Below are positions 36,444 through 48,529 of a stretch of DNA of 64,000 bases, one piece after another (position 1 is the first letter of the stretch; every line of letters begins with the position of its first letter). Under the pieces are notes generated by a model, which saw only the letters and a list, made by a program, of their open reading frames with translations, searched no databases and was not told where the DNA came from. Both the position numbers and the translations under genes were made by a program. The DNA comes from Lepidostoma basale (taxonomy: Eukaryota > Arthropoda > Insecta > Trichoptera > Lepidostomatidae): contig JAHDVF020000090.1 in assembly GCA_022606425.2 (NCBI GenBank), forward strand, positions 186,001-250,000, read 5' to 3'.

Positions 36444-36600
36444 GTTTTTTTTTCGTGTTAAAATGAAAACTGCTTCTCTACAAGAATGAAAACTAGAGAA
36501 ATCGTAAAACTAAACTTGTATCGATTAAACAGCAAGCGCTGGGAATGAGCAGTCATGGTAACGACGGCCTATTTACAAACTTTATCAACGTCGCTTTTCC
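36444..36600 (-). promoter_or_regulatory. Probable iqub promoter with an X-box half site
   Basis: Sequence directly upstream of the iqub ATG. On the minus strand GTTACC (36562-36557) matches one half of the RFX X-box, followed by ATGACTGC. The second half site is poor. RFX factors drive many ciliary genes from sites within about 150 bp of the start, and this one is about 115 bp away. The position fits but the site is only half-conserved. Confidence 0.3.
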
Positions 36601-36669
36601 GATCAAGATTCACTGCCCTGATATTCCAGTGCTAAAGTTGTATTGTGTATACATAACCTTACATAATGT

Positions 36670-36900
36670 ATTTCAGATAATTCATTGTACTTACTTGACC
36701 GAAACACTATGGTACTCGTACTTAAACATTATTATCTTTTAAATTTTCGGAACACCGTTTTAATACGTATCATAATTTATATGAAATTGTCGGGACAGCT
36801 GTTTCGTCAACCTATGTTTGGCATGATCAGGTATTACAAACAACAGTTTGATATATGTACTAACAGTGTTTCAATATTAAAACAATTAATAATGTGTTTT
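36670..36900 (-). mobile_element. Fold-back element, subfamily A, upstream of iqub
   Basis: The minus strand has ACCUGAUCA (36832-36824), a distorted helix II, GAAA (36805-36802), ACAGCUGUC with C17 at 36794, then a body ending in ATAGTGTTTCGGTCAAG near 36700. G8 is changed to C, so it is probably inactive. Confidence 0.6.
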
Positions 36901-37483
36901 ATAGTATCGTACAAATAATAATTGATTAAAATTATTTTTATAAAAATTATTGAGTATTTTTTGTGATTTTGAATTAAGAATTCGTTTCGTATTTTCAGAT
37001 TAGATATAACACTCTGAGTCTGCTGGTTTCCAACTTGAAAATTTGCGGAAGCGTCCAAAAACTTTCCAAACATCTATCAATATTCGGGCGCTCTTCGATA
37101 TTATCAAAGAGAAATCTTTTAAAACTCCTTTTACACCGGGCGAAGATATGAATACACAATTCCGTTGTGATATTATACCACGAGTGGTTCCTAGAGAATC
37201 AAATTAGGTTATTTATCCCGCGTGCGACAGCTCCAATGTTTAAAGAAAGCCGAGAGTTCGGGAGCTTGAGAGGTATTATAGAATATAATAGAATATACTG
37301 ACAGCGTCGCATAGATGGTGCGCCATCGTCCCCGGAAACTTTCTATTTGAACTGCCCCGCAATGATAGGCGTCTCAGAAAAATGCCCCAAATAGTGCCAG
37401 GACTTGATTACCATTTGGTTAATATAAAAACACGTGTACTGAAAATAATGTTCACCTCTTTACAAATATAATTTAAATGTTTA

Positions 37484-37670
37484 AACTTTGACTAAACACT
37501 ATTATTATACGTACAATTTATTTTTATGAGATTGTCGCGACGACTGTTTCGCCATCCTGTATTGACGAAACAGCTGTCCCGACTAACTCACAAAAATAAA
37601 TTGTGATACATATAATAGCAGTGTTTCAAAATTCGTTGAAAAATCATAGTATTTCGGTCAAAACAATGGA
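37484..37670 (+). mobile_element. Fold-back element, subfamily A, truncated core
   Basis: Inverted arms around 37555 both hold the 3' half of the core (GAAACAGCTGTCCCGAC on plus; a changed version on minus), but no CUGAUGA box. The 3' end ATTTCGGTCAAAACAATGG matches the A consensus. Confidence 0.6.
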
Positions 37671-37954
37671 TTATCTAAGAGATTCTTTGTTTTATTATAA
37701 TTTATTATTTTAAATTGACTGCCTCAAAGCTGATTTCTTATCCCAAAGTTTATTTCTTAACTTAAACATGTAATATTGAAGAAGAACAGGAGGCCTTGTG
37801 AAGAAACTGTACGACTAATAATAATTCAAATGTAAAAAAAAAACACGGATAACATTATTTCCTATAGTTTCTCAAACAATGACGTTAAACTCTATATTTC
37901 ACCGCTCTCTGTGACTGGTTTGACATTAAGAAATTGACTAACATTGGATTAACA

Positions 37955-38400
37955 ATAAGTCTTCTTCGTCTTCTTCTTCCTTGTACTTGACCTATGTGGT
38001 CTGTTCTCCAGAGAGTTGCTCCTCCTGTGAGGTAGATTCCCAGCTGTACTTTCATATTTTAGTAGGTCTTCCACGAGAACGAGTCCCATGAGGCTGATTA
38101 TGCAATGCAATATAGGGGAGTCTGGTGGTGTCCATTCTTTGAACATGACCGTACCAGTCCCCTTTTCGCTGTCTGATCCATCTTATAATATCCTCAAACT
38201 CACATATCTATCTTATTCTGGTGTTCTTCACGCGATCTATCAGTGTCTTGCCTGCTATCGTCCTCAGTGTCTTCATTTCGGAAAAACTTGTTTGGACCTT
38301 GCTTCGACGCCATATGTTATTATTGGTCTTACGCATGCTTTATAGATTCTCATCTTACTCTTAATGGCCATGTCTTTGTTTTTCCATATTGTGGATTTTA
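37955..38400 (-). mobile_element. LINE C-terminal fragment
   Basis: The minus strand encodes LRTIAGKTLIDRVKNTRIR, then RWIRQRKGDWYGHVQRM and RSRGRPTK. It ends in a GAAGAAGA-rich 3' tail near 37965. Broken frame. Confidence 0.7.
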
Positions 38401-38468
38401 GAGCCCCAAGAAAATTTTAGCGAACAATAAGTGTATCGAGATAAAATAAGATTATGTTGATAAATAAA

Positions 38469-38655
38469 TAAAGCGGTTGGTGGTCTAGGAGATAGAAAGT
38501 TTGGCTCATGACCCAGGAGACTAGGGTTCAAGCCTGGACATTTCCTGATTCCTTCTTCATAATAATGAGCTATTTTCTGCTTATATTTGAGGTTGTATAA
38601 TAAATTATAATACCATTAATTTAAATCCTTGGTGTAAGCCATAAATAAAAGACTT
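38469..38655 (+). mobile_element. SINE family 2, near full length
   Basis: GTTGGTGGTCTAGGAG, GGGTTCAAGCCTGGAC, TTCTTCATAATAATGAGC and TTTAAATCCTTGGTGTAAG. Compare 17340 and 56605. Confidence 0.78.
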
Positions 38656-38744
38656 TTGCGCTAAAACGCGTCATCTGGTCGAGAATAAGTACTTACCACT
38701 CTTACGTCATAATTTTTGAACCTTAAAAAATATACTTCTTCGAT

Positions 38745-39215
38745 GGCCCTACAGCCCATATCGAGCCTTAGCCTCCAGTATTCTTCGCCTCCAACTCCTC
38801 CTGTCCTCCGCTTCGACCCTCCAATCTGACACTCGTAACAATTTCGCCCCATCTCTCCCAACTTCATCCTCCCATCGCAGCCTTGGTCGTCCAATTAGTC
38901 TTCTACCACCTGGGTGCCACTCCAGTAATCTTTTTGGGGTTCGCGATGACGGCATCCTCTGCACGTGACCGGCCCATCTCAGTCTATTCAGTCTGACCTG
39001 TGTGGAGACACTAGGAGCTTTGTAAATATAGTACAGCTCGTCATTATGCCGCACTCTCCAGCCTTCACCGTCATTCACAGGTCCCAAAATTCTGCGCAGC
39101 ACCCTTATCTCAAAAGTATCCAGTCGCCCTTCGGATTTCGCTGTCATTGTCCACGCCTCACATCCATAGGTCACTATTATTCGGATGATTGTTTTAAACA
39201 GGATGATTTTGATAA
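38745..39215 (-). mobile_element. LINE C-terminal fragment
   Basis: One open minus-strand frame: TYGCEAWTMTAKSEGRLDTF, RVLRRILGPVNDGEGWR, RLNRLRWAGHVQRMPSS, GRPRLRWEDEVGRD. This is the post-reverse-transcriptase region of an insect non-LTR element, and its stop is preserved. Confidence 0.82.
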
Positions 39216-39334
39216 AATGATTTTGATTTTGATGACAAAAAAATATACGTAAACACAAATATTTTTTGTGAATGTATACTTATACTTGTACACGAATCCT
39301 GGATTTCATCCATGGTGGGTGATTAATTCATGAA

Positions 39335-39660
39335 ATTTTAATTGTATCTCAATAGAGACGAAGATGCAAACTGGAAACTGAATATGGTTGATCAATGTGT
39401 TTACAGGACTTATGACCTGTCATTGGTTGGGTTAAGCGCACGCTTTATGTAATTACAACATTCCCCATTCCACCTATTTTCTTTATGACCATGTAAGACA
39501 AATTTTTGGAGGTTGTATATATGCTACAAATCTATACTTATCTTCACATGTCAGTTTCAATACGCAATCTATGTAGATTTGATTACATATGTTAATCTTT
39601 TTAAGATTAATCTATATAATCCACACACTAACGCCATCTATGGAGATTAATTTATACGTA
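39335..39660 (+). repeat. Dispersed repeat R1, longest copy
   Basis: ATTGTATCTCAATAGAGACG, ACAGGACTTATGACCTGTC, GGTTGGGTTAAGCGCACG, with the far end ACTAACGCCATCTATGGAG. No coding potential. It may be a SINE or the 3' part of a retroelement. Confidence 0.75.
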
Positions 39661-39759
39661 AACACAATACGTAAACACAAATTCAATGGTCTGTATTTTC
39701 CACCTCTATTTAAAAAAATATGTTAAATGAGCTTGTTTAAATACGAGAAAATGTTGATT

Positions 39760-42325
39760 TAAGACCACCCTGGCATCCATCAAGCGGCAGGATATTGTGA
39801 TGATACTAGGAGACTTTAATGCCCAGGTTGGCGCAGAGAATACGCACTTGGAACGCTTCATGGGTAAGCACGGCATGGGCACTAGGAACGATAACGGGCA
39901 GCGTTTTATTGACTTTTGCTCCGGACATGACCTGGCAATCGGAGGTACGATGTTTCCACATAGAGATTGCCACAAATATACATGGAACCATCCAAACGGA
40001 GTAAACAAAAACCAGATTGACCATATTGCCATAGCCTGCAAATGGAAAAGGTCTCTGCTCGATGTTAGGAACAAGAGAGGGGCTGACGTAGACTCTGATC
40101 ACCATTTGGTGCAGGCAGAGTTGCGTCTAAAGCTGGCTGTCCCTAAATCTCTCTCAAAGAGGGTAACGAGACGTTTCGATGTGACCAAGCTGCAGGATGA
40201 AGACGTCCGAAATGAGTACCAGTTGGAACTCGCTAACAGGTTCAGTGCTCTCGACGTTGCGGATATGGATACACACGAGGCATGGGGTCAGATCTCAGAG
40301 GTTTTCTCGGATGTTAATGGCAGACTTTTGGGCCACAATACTAATAAGAAGAAGCCCTGGATGTCTGACGCCAGTTGGGGACTGATCGAGCGACGGAATG
40401 AAATAAATCAGCAACTGCTGCAGGCACAGACTCGGGCAGAAAAGGAGACACTGCAGGAAGAACGTAAAGAATGTCGCAAATTTATAAAGCGACGCATCAG
40501 AGAGGACAAGCGCTTGTACATATCTAATTTGGCAAATCAAGCACAGTCTGCTGCAGCCCGGAAAAATTTTGGAGATGTGTACAAGATTACCAAGCAACTC
40601 TCTGGAGACGTTTTCTCGCATCGTGTTAATCGCCCTATTAGAGACAGGTTGGGAGTACCAATTGCCTCCTTAGACAAGCAGCTAGCTCGATGGCACGATC
40701 ATTTTTCAGGCATCCTCAGCAATGTTCCAGACGCCGCAACTGCCCCACAAACGGAGGAACCCAATCAGCCCTTGCTGCAAATCGCTACTCACCCTCCTAC
40801 GCAAACCGAAATAATGTCAGCAATCCGCTCTCTAAAGAACAATAAGGCTCCTGGCAGTGACGGGATTGTGGCTGAGATGCTCAAGGCAAGCGAGACCTCC
40901 TCAACGAGCATCCTGGCCCCTCTGTTGGAACGCATATGGATCTCAGAGAGGCTGCCACCCGCCTGGAAGGAAGGACTCCTTGTAACAGTGCCCAAAAAGG
41001 GAGACCTGAGCAACTGTAACAACTGGAGGGGAATCACTATCCTTTCCGTGGTGACAAAGATCCTTGCGAGAATTATACTGAGGAGAATGACTAGTGCACT
41101 CGAAGGAGGTATGCGAGAGGAACAGGCTGGCTTCCGAAGTGGCCGGTCTTGCGTTGAGCACATAAATACACTCCGCATCATAATTGAAGAGGCCTCTGAA
41201 TGGTAGTACAGCATGTACCTGACTTTGAAAAGGCCTTCGATACATTATCGTGGGCTTCAATCTGGTCAACTCTCATTCGCAGAGGAGTCCCACAGAAGAT
41301 TGTGAATATCATCAGGGCAATGTATGACGGTTGTTCTTGTCGTGTAGTGCACCAGGGCAAACTCTCCGAGGCCATCAAACTGAGTGCGGGAGTGCGACAG
41401 GGATGTCTACTATCACCCCTGCTCTTCATAGTGGTTCTGGAGGATGTGTTGCGCCGTTCTTTCGACGGTCCTCGTGGCATTCCATGGATGCGTGATACCC
41501 AGTTGGAGGATCTGGATTATGCTGATGACCTCTGTTTGCTTTCGGTAAACCGGGTGGATGCGGAGCGGAAACTTTGTAGACTTCACGAGGAAGCGGCAAA
41601 AGTAGGTCTCAAGATTAACATGTCCAAGACAGTAGACCTACGAGTGTCCACAAATGACTCCACCCCAATCTTGCTCCACGGTGTCCCCCTTGTGACCACG
41701 ACGAGCTTCTGCTACCTCGGTAGTATGATAGCAGGCTCGGGAGGTACGGAGGAGGATGTAGCCAGCAGACTTGACAAGGCAAGGGGAGCTTTCGCTATGC
41801 TTCGCCCTGTATGGCGCTCCGGTATCATTTCGAGAAAGCTCAAGCTCCAAGTATTCAGCAGTAACGTTAAAAGCGTACTGCTGTACGGATGTGAGACTTG
41901 GAAGTCTACCGCAGACGTTATTGGTAAACTCCAGGTGTTTATAAATAGGTGCCTTCGCTCAATATTCAAAATCTATTGGCCCCAAACAGTGTCAAATGCC
42001 GTTCTCTGGACCATGGCAGGCGAAAAGCCAATTAGAGAACAAGTCGCTAGGCGCAAGTGGCAGTGGATCGGTCACACTCTGAGACGGAACCCAGCCTGCA
42101 TCGCTCGGGGCGCACTGGACTGGTCCCCTATGGGGGAAAGAGAAAGCGAGGCAGACCTAGAGCTACCTGGAGAAGAACCCTGCAGGGCGAGGTTAAGGCA
42201 GCAGGTCTCACTTGGGACGATGTTAAGCATCAGGCATGCGATAGAGTCGGGTGGAGAAGATTCCTTGAGGCCCTATGCACCACGGAGGTGTGACAGGACA
42301 AAAAGAAGAAGAAGACTATTTGTTA
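39760..42325 (+). mobile_element. RTE-like LINE, 5'-truncated, endonuclease and reverse transcriptase
   Basis: The frame 39797-41206 begins inside the apurinic endonuclease (ILGDFNAQVGAEN, ending SDHHLVQAELRLKL) and runs into reverse transcriptase (NKAPGSDGIVAEMLKA, EEQAGFRSGRSCVEHINTLR). After a short deletion near 41203-41220, the frame 41200-42348 continues (FEKAFDTLSWASIWSTLIRR, GVRQGCLLSPLLF, LDYADDLCLLS with catalytic YADD, LLYGCETWKS). A second frameshift near 42130 moves the C-terminus (GRPRATWRRTLQGEVKAAGL) to another frame. It ends with an (AGA)n-type tail near 42300. This is the youngest-looking LINE in the window, but it is broken. Confidence 0.92.
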
Positions 42326-42765
42326 ATTTACTCATAATTTTAAAGTGAAGAATTTAATTGTAATAAAATAGTGTAGCAGTAGAAAATTGTAAAGTGTAGA
42401 ATGAAGTTTGACCTCTTAGGAGTTAAGCGTCGTGTACACAGTTGAATACAGAACGTGTAGTTACACATATAAAACAATTACGTATCTTCACAAAAAGTCT
42501 CGATTCTAAAGCTGTGGAAATTGCTCCCTGGGGGCGTTGGAGGGGGGTTAAAGGGGCGAGATGCCCTCAGGGAAGCATTGATGGCAACAAGGGAACTGTA
42601 AGTTGGACGCAGAGATTTAAGAATGCTGCAGGAGGATGTATTGTACAATATAATATTATAGAAAGTCAACTAGCAATTTCATTTCGTTATTTTAAAACTG
42701 TATTATTACAAATATATTAACACACCAAAATAACTAAATAAAAGGTAACGTAGATTAGAATCTAA
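42326..42765. other. Unassigned DNA
   Basis: AT-rich stretch with a slightly GC-rich centre (42520-42610). No gene or repeat recognised. Confidence 0.4.
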
Positions 42766-42769
42766 ATAA

Positions 42770-43018
42770 TAATTACTAATTTGTTGAATCGCTCTTTACA
42801 CTATTACAGCGCGAGCCAAATACATGTAAAGGGTATAGCTATCATATTGATTCTCATGACATATGATAGGTAGCTAATCTATCGCCATTTTACTGTCACA
42901 TGAATTCTACACACGATTAAATACAGTGTGACAATTACACTGTCATTGCCGGGAATCAAATCCGGAACCTTTGATGTGGTAGTCATAGCGCTTGCTACTC
43001 GGTCACGAAGGTCGTCAA
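42770..43018 (-). mobile_element. SINE family 1, near full length
   Basis: Reverse copy with GCCGGGAATCAAATCCGGAA (degraded box B), CACGAAGGTCGTC end, body TAGGTAGCTAATCTATCGCC and 3' part GCGCGAGCCAAATACATGTA. Confidence 0.83.
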
Positions 43019-43029
43019 TAATCTTCAAA

Positions 43030-44270
43030 AATCTTCAATGCTTCATAGAACAACCGATTGCCGACATCGTGGATCATGGTCGGATATCATGGATCGTACA
43101 GTTAAATTGAAGTGGTAATGGGCTGGACATATAGCATTTTTAGGCAGTATCAGATGAGCACCCAGAATACTCTAATGTAGGCCTTGTAAATATAAGGAAA
43201 AGGTGTCTTTGGAGGCCTTTAATTTACTTATTTACAATGGCTCCTTTAATTACAATGGAATTCCACAGTGTTAACGCCTTAACTTTCAAGAAATTAATAT
43301 ACCTTCTCTATCCCTTCTAAACTATACATTGGGAGAAGACCATTTTATCCTTAGCAGCGAAATTGGCTCCTGCAATGTTCTAAGTTTCCACGACATTTAC
43401 CTTCACCCTAGTATTATACAAAACGCAAGTAGTTCACATTTTGCCATTAATGTATTGATATGCATAATTTTAAAAGTGGTCGGTTTTTCTAAAACTTCAA
43501 AATTGTTATCTACATCTAGGGTGCCTCTAAATATTTCATAGAACGATATCAATTCCCCGACCCGGGTCCCTAGTCCGCAATGACAAGAGTTTTTGGCTTA
43601 TTTGGGAAATGCTATTTGCGAAAAAGTTACCATATAAGGGTTTTGGCACCGAAAGAGCTAAATTAATGTTCATAAAAATAAAAAGAAGTGAAATATATTT
43701 TAATTTATGACATAACCATTCCATGCCGGTGTGAACCAAATACGACTTATGATAGAATTAGGATCCCGTTAACTGGATGGAAGGGAACATTTCGGAATTA
43801 TTCTCGAAGTGGGTCACTCCAGGGCCGGAGTTCGGAGTTCAGGTGCCGCAACCCGCGCGGGTTGCTCGGGACTTAATAGCTTAACGGCTTTAGGGACTGC
43901 TCGGACAAATTCTGTTAACTGACTTGCTTAAATGATTATTATACCGTCGCGGGATTGGATTCTACAGCTATTTATCATATATTCGACTATTAGGGCTAGT
44001 GATCAACCTATTAATAAAATATGTCCAATTCCCTCAGAGTACTTAAATGTGAAAAAAACGTATTGATAAAGGGAAGTTGGATTCAGTTACCGAAAACAGT
44101 AAATATACAAAATGCTAAAGCATTTTAAATAACAAATTACATAAATATTATTTTAATAAATTACAATTTCTAAGATAATCTGAAAAATCTCGATTCCAGC
44201 CAGCCTGGCGAAACCGGTCGCTGTCGAAATAAAGACAAAAGTGACAGTAGTTAAACAACGTTTTCACTAA
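43030..44270. other. Unassigned DNA
   Basis: No supported gene. A GC-richer unique patch at 43730-43900 contains the short inverted repeat CAACCCGCGCGGGTTG. Nothing else recognised. Confidence 0.4.
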
Positions 44271-44280
44271 ATATTAATTA

Positions 44281-44531
44281 TTATTATTATTTTCTTGAAT
44301 CGCTCTTTATATCATGACAGCATGAGCCAAATCGATGTAAAGGGTATTATAGCTATCATAGTGATTCTCGTGACATGTGATAGGTAGCTAATCTATCGCT
44401 ATTTTATTGTCAGGTGAAATCTACACCAGACCAAAGACAGTGTGACAATCACACTGCCCTCGCCGGGAATCGAACCCGGAATCTTCGGGTTGGCAGTCAA
44501 TGCACTTACCACACGGCCACGAAGGTCGTCG
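44281..44531 (-). mobile_element. SINE family 1, near full length
   Basis: Reverse copy very close to the one at 4348-4601: GCCGGGAATCGAACCCGGAA (intact box B), GACCAAAGACAGTGTGACAA, CAGCATGAGCCAAATCGATG and (ATT)n tail. Confidence 0.87.
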
Positions 44532-44994
44532 AGATAGAGAATCAATTAAAATAATACATATAATAAACCATTTATAAACGGAGCTTTAAAGCTTTAAAAA
44601 AAAGTTAATAAAAAGGAAAATGGCGACATACAATAAAATTCTGTAAAAATATGGAAAGATTTGTGCAAACATTAATTTCTTATCGATTTAGATTTTCCTA
44701 TCTTGATTTCATATTAGTTTTTTTCTATCTTGGCATATACAATACTATCATAAAAAATAAAATGGGAATACGAAATCCTGGGAGTCTGTAGGAATAATTT
44801 TGGAACGCACTGTATGATATATGCGGCGTAGAGCAATCTATGCTGCATATAACGCAATGCTGGAGCTGCCAGTCACCTGCAACGAAGAGGGAAACGCTGG
44901 ATTATATTATCTTTATTTTATTCTTCTTAACAGAGGTGTTGTGGTCTGTTTCTTATGAACAATTGTCAATCCATCTTTGTGGCGATGAGATTCG

Positions 44995-45118
44995 CAACTC
45001 ATCACACCGCGTCTCTCGCCGGGATGAAAAGCGAAGGGTGGAGTCCCGCATCGGTTAAAGTGTGGCAGTCCATTCTTTCTGCATACCCCTTCAAAGAGAC
45101 GGCGTGATGGTTAGTTAG
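44995..45118. mobile_element. Small hairpin MITE, second copy
   Basis: Reverse complement of the element at 5985-6125, including CGCATCGGTTAAAGTGTGGC and the ends ATCACACCGCGTCTCTC and AGAGACGGCGTGATGGTT. Confidence 0.7.
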
Positions 45119-45230
45119 TTAGTTTAAGAACAATTGGCCTCTTGCGAAGTCGATCCATCTTTTTGGTGGTTTGTCCGGGGGTCGTCTACCTTGGGGATGG
45201 CTGTGCAACATTATGAGAGGGCGTCTAGAT

Positions 45231-45550
45231 CAGCGATTCCCAAAGTGGTCTATGTTATATAGACCCCCAGGGGTCTACGAGAACTTGCAAGGGGTCCACG
45301 TCAGCAAAAAATGGGGGTCTATGAAATGAAAATGGGGTCCACGATAGTGGTCGAAATCGTTGACGACCATTTTTTTTAGCTCATTCGGCAAATATCCGAC
45401 ATTCGATTTTCCCAAATGAGTTAAAAAAAAAACGTCACCAAACGTTTTAAAGAATTTGTATAAAAATCAATTTTAGGAAAGCAAGGGGTCTACACAAAAT
45501 AGAAAAAAATCGGCAAGGGGTCTACGGGACAAAATGTTTGCGAATCTCTG
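45231..45550. mobile_element. Short hAT-type element, second kind
   Basis: Ends CAGCGATTCCCAAA and TTTGCGAATCTCTG are inverted repeats, flanked by GTCTAGAT (45223-45230) and GTCTAAAT (45551-45558), an 8-bp duplication with one change. The interior has repeated AAGGGGTCTACG-type motifs. No transposase. Confidence 0.82.
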
Positions 45551-46564
45551 GTCTAAATGAATCCATTCTTCTCACTTGTATGTACCAGTATCATCTCATT
45601 TGCCCTCCTCACTTAACCACATATCCTCCCTATTGCCTCCATTCCTGACACTGGCGATCATATTATCACAATATTTTGTTTTATATATTATTTACATATG
45701 TTATACTTAATTAAATTGGGGTTCAAAAGGGTAGTAGGGCTACGATGGGGTATGTTTTGCTGGAAAATATGCCTCATGTTGCATTTACAACAGCAACACT
45801 ACTATCAAGTCCAACTCTCTAGTGTCCACGAGAGGTCTTTTTAAAGACCCCGTGAACCCCGGGCAATGTGGCATATATTGCTTAGTACCATAGCAGATAG
45901 AGAGAGGACGAATGGCGAGCTTCCAGCGCCATAAAACTGGATGCACTCAGCTAAGGGAAGGTAACCCCGACAGAAAATGCTCTGGATATTTTTCCCCAGG
46001 TCATCACTATGAAAGGGTAATAGTCAACGTTAGGGAGACCTGACAGGACACCGAAAGAAGAAGATACTTAATTAGTTAACTAGAATTTGTTATGGACAGA
46101 CATAACACGATTTGCAATGAAAGCAGACATTGAATTCCTAATATATGTAATTAGTAATTTAAGTTTGGTGTTGAGTAGGTAAAGCTCTCCCGCGCTGTTC
46201 CTAGCACATGTACATACCATAATTGTGCGAGTCGGAAATACTAGTTAAGGCTCCCCTCAAGAGTGGTCCGGCGAACGGTAGAGCGGTAGAGCGGCAGAGC
46301 GGCAGAGCGGCCGGGAGCAGATTACAGGAAGCAGAGCGAACATTTAATGAAACAGAAACGCGAAACGTTAAAATGCAATATCACGTAAACATTGTTTGAG
46401 TGCTGAAATCGTATTCACGCTATATTACTCGCTGCGCCGCACGGTGGATCGTTTCTTGCGAGACGAAGGATAAAGATTCTGATTGTTTTTTTTACCGATA
46501 ATATCATAAATATATTTTTTGGTTTCAAGGCGATACGCGGCGTCACTTAACACAGGTTAATTAT

Positions 46565-47015
46565 TCTTCTTCTTCTTTCTTCTTCTTCCTCAGCCTATTT
46601 CTGTCCACTCCTGGAAAAAGGCCTCCTCCATTTGCCTCCATGTCATCCTGTCCTGTGCAGATTGCATCCAGGTTATTCCGACGTGTCTGTTTAGATCATC
46701 CTTCCACCGTAGTTGCGGTTGCCCTGCACTTCTCTTCGCCGTCTACGGTCTCCAAGTCAGCAGTCTTCTTGTCCACTTTTTATCTGAGCTTCTGGCTACG
46801 TGACCTGCCCATTGCCATTTTAGAGTCGCCACCAGGTGGATGATGTCAGTAACCTTTGTTTTTTCTCTCACCGTATCGTTTCTGACTCTGTCTCTTAGGC
46901 TTATTCCTAACATGGCTCTTTGGGTCACTCGTAGTTTCTCGGCACTTTGACAAGACCATAAATACCAACTGGCAGAACGCAAGCTTCATAGACTTTTCGT
47001 TTCAGGTTGATCGAT
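46565..47015 (-). mobile_element. LINE C-terminal fragment
   Basis: Minus strand: LRVTQRAMLGISLRDRVRND, VATLKWQWAGHVARSSDKKW, then QPQLRWKDDLNRHVG in another frame. It ends in a GAAGAAGAAG-rich tail (46563-46592). Confidence 0.8.
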
Positions 47016-47299
47016 AGATTAATTATTATATTGTTAGTTACTCATAATATTATATTATATGTTTACTTCACAAGTATTTCATTCGTTTTGATTTAGTTTT
47101 ATTTACATTGAGGGCGGAGGAAGTCATTTCCGAAACATAACGAGTCTAATGTTTTTATCTTGTAAACATATTAAATAAAAAAATGGACAACACAGAGTTA
47201 AAATTTTTCCTTCCAAAATAAATGTAATTGTGGCCCTCAGACGCACATTAGACGGTAATCAGAGCAGGCGTAAAACACATTTAATAGACTTGGATTATA

Positions 47300-47353
47300 T
47301 TTTGTCACGACAGCTCTTTCGCTAACCGATGTTAGCATCGTCAGGTCTTACAG
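47300..47353 (-). ncRNA. Hammerhead ribozyme-like motif A2
   Basis: Minus strand: CUGACGA (47344-47338; N7 is free in the consensus), extra U, helix II GCUAAC-AUCG-GUUAGC with six Watson-Crick pairs (47336-47321), GAAA (47320-47317), helix III with one mismatch, GUC with C17 at 47309. Helix I pairs as an inner segment and an outer ACA/UGU separated by an internal loop. Confidence 0.6.
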
Positions 47354-48089
47354 GTTGTCGTGTTACAGGTACAAAATACGAGTATAGTGCATTGTAATAT
47401 TCATAACAAAGTTTTATTTATTTAAACAGTTATTAATAGACTTCGGTAAGACTTAAACGTAGGCTAACAATTTTGAGAAGGAATATATTTTATACCTGTG
47501 TTACTAGACTGCCTGAGTCATGATTTTCTATTGACAAGATAGTCGCACTTGAAACTACAAGATGATATCTGCTACACTATGCAACCAGATTTTGATCGGC
47601 TGGCGTGCGTAAAGAGCCACCCCGTGCGAGTCCCCGGGCAAATGGCAATGTTTCCTCATTAAAATTCATTAATTTATTTACATATAAACATCCCGTCAAA
47701 CAATTCCCGCTTAATCATTTTTCTAGTATTCGCAGTCATTCGCGCTCTGTTTACATTATTTGATTTGTATGCGGTTCGCAGGACTCTGTAATCAGATTAA
47801 CCGTAATTTCCATGACAATGGTCCGGGGAAAAATCAGCCGCGGAGGACTGCATTGTGGAGGGTGGAGGATGTGTAATGCGGGGGGCACAGGGTGGCTCGA
47901 GACCTGGTCAGAGTACCGCCAGGATATGATAAACAAAACTTGAGAATTGTCTATCCCACTTTTAAAAAATATTTTCCAATCAAAATGTTGATTAATGAAG
48001 CAATTTACTAATCGTTTCATGAACCACGATGGAAAACTTCATATTCAATTATTAACACGAATGTAAACATATGTACGTATGTATAAAAC

Positions 48090-48345
48090 ACAGTAATACG
48101 TGAGACCTGCGATACCGAAGATATTGTCAGATGGGGCAGGAAAAGAAGACGCTTCTGGCGCGACCACGTAGAACGAATGAGCGACGATAGACTCCCCCAA
48201 GCAGCCGCAAACAACGTGCCAATGGGAACTCGACAACCCGGAAGACCTACGAAGAGATGGCGAGACAGTTGGAGTTCTGTGTCCCAGGAGACCTCGACGC
48301 CATAAAAACAGATTCACAGATCTATTAAAAGAGGAAGAAGAAGAA
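48090..48345 (+). mobile_element. LINE C-terminal fragment
   Basis: Plus strand: DIVRWGRKRRFWRDHVERM, AANNVPMGTRQPGRPTKRW, then a GAGGAAGAAGAAGAAG tail at about 48331-48346. Confidence 0.75.
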
Positions 48346-48354
48346 GTAAACGTA

Positions 48355-48420
48355 TGTTTTCTAGAAGCGTTATTTTATATTATGGGAATGACATGTTTCG
48401 CCTTACTTAATGCCTAAAAT
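48355..48420 (-). mobile_element. Fold-back element, subfamily B, truncated
   Basis: Minus strand: GGCGAAACATGTCATTCCC followed by ATAATATAAAATAACGCTTC and TAGAAAACA. Only the GAAA/helix III half of the core survives. Confidence 0.5.
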
Positions 48421-48529
48421 AAAACAAACCTCCTTGAAAATAGTTGTTTTTTCATTCGAGTTAATGAATTCTTCTTATTTGGTCGTATTCAACATGACAG
48501 AGGATCGTGTCTATCCCGTTAACTATCCA

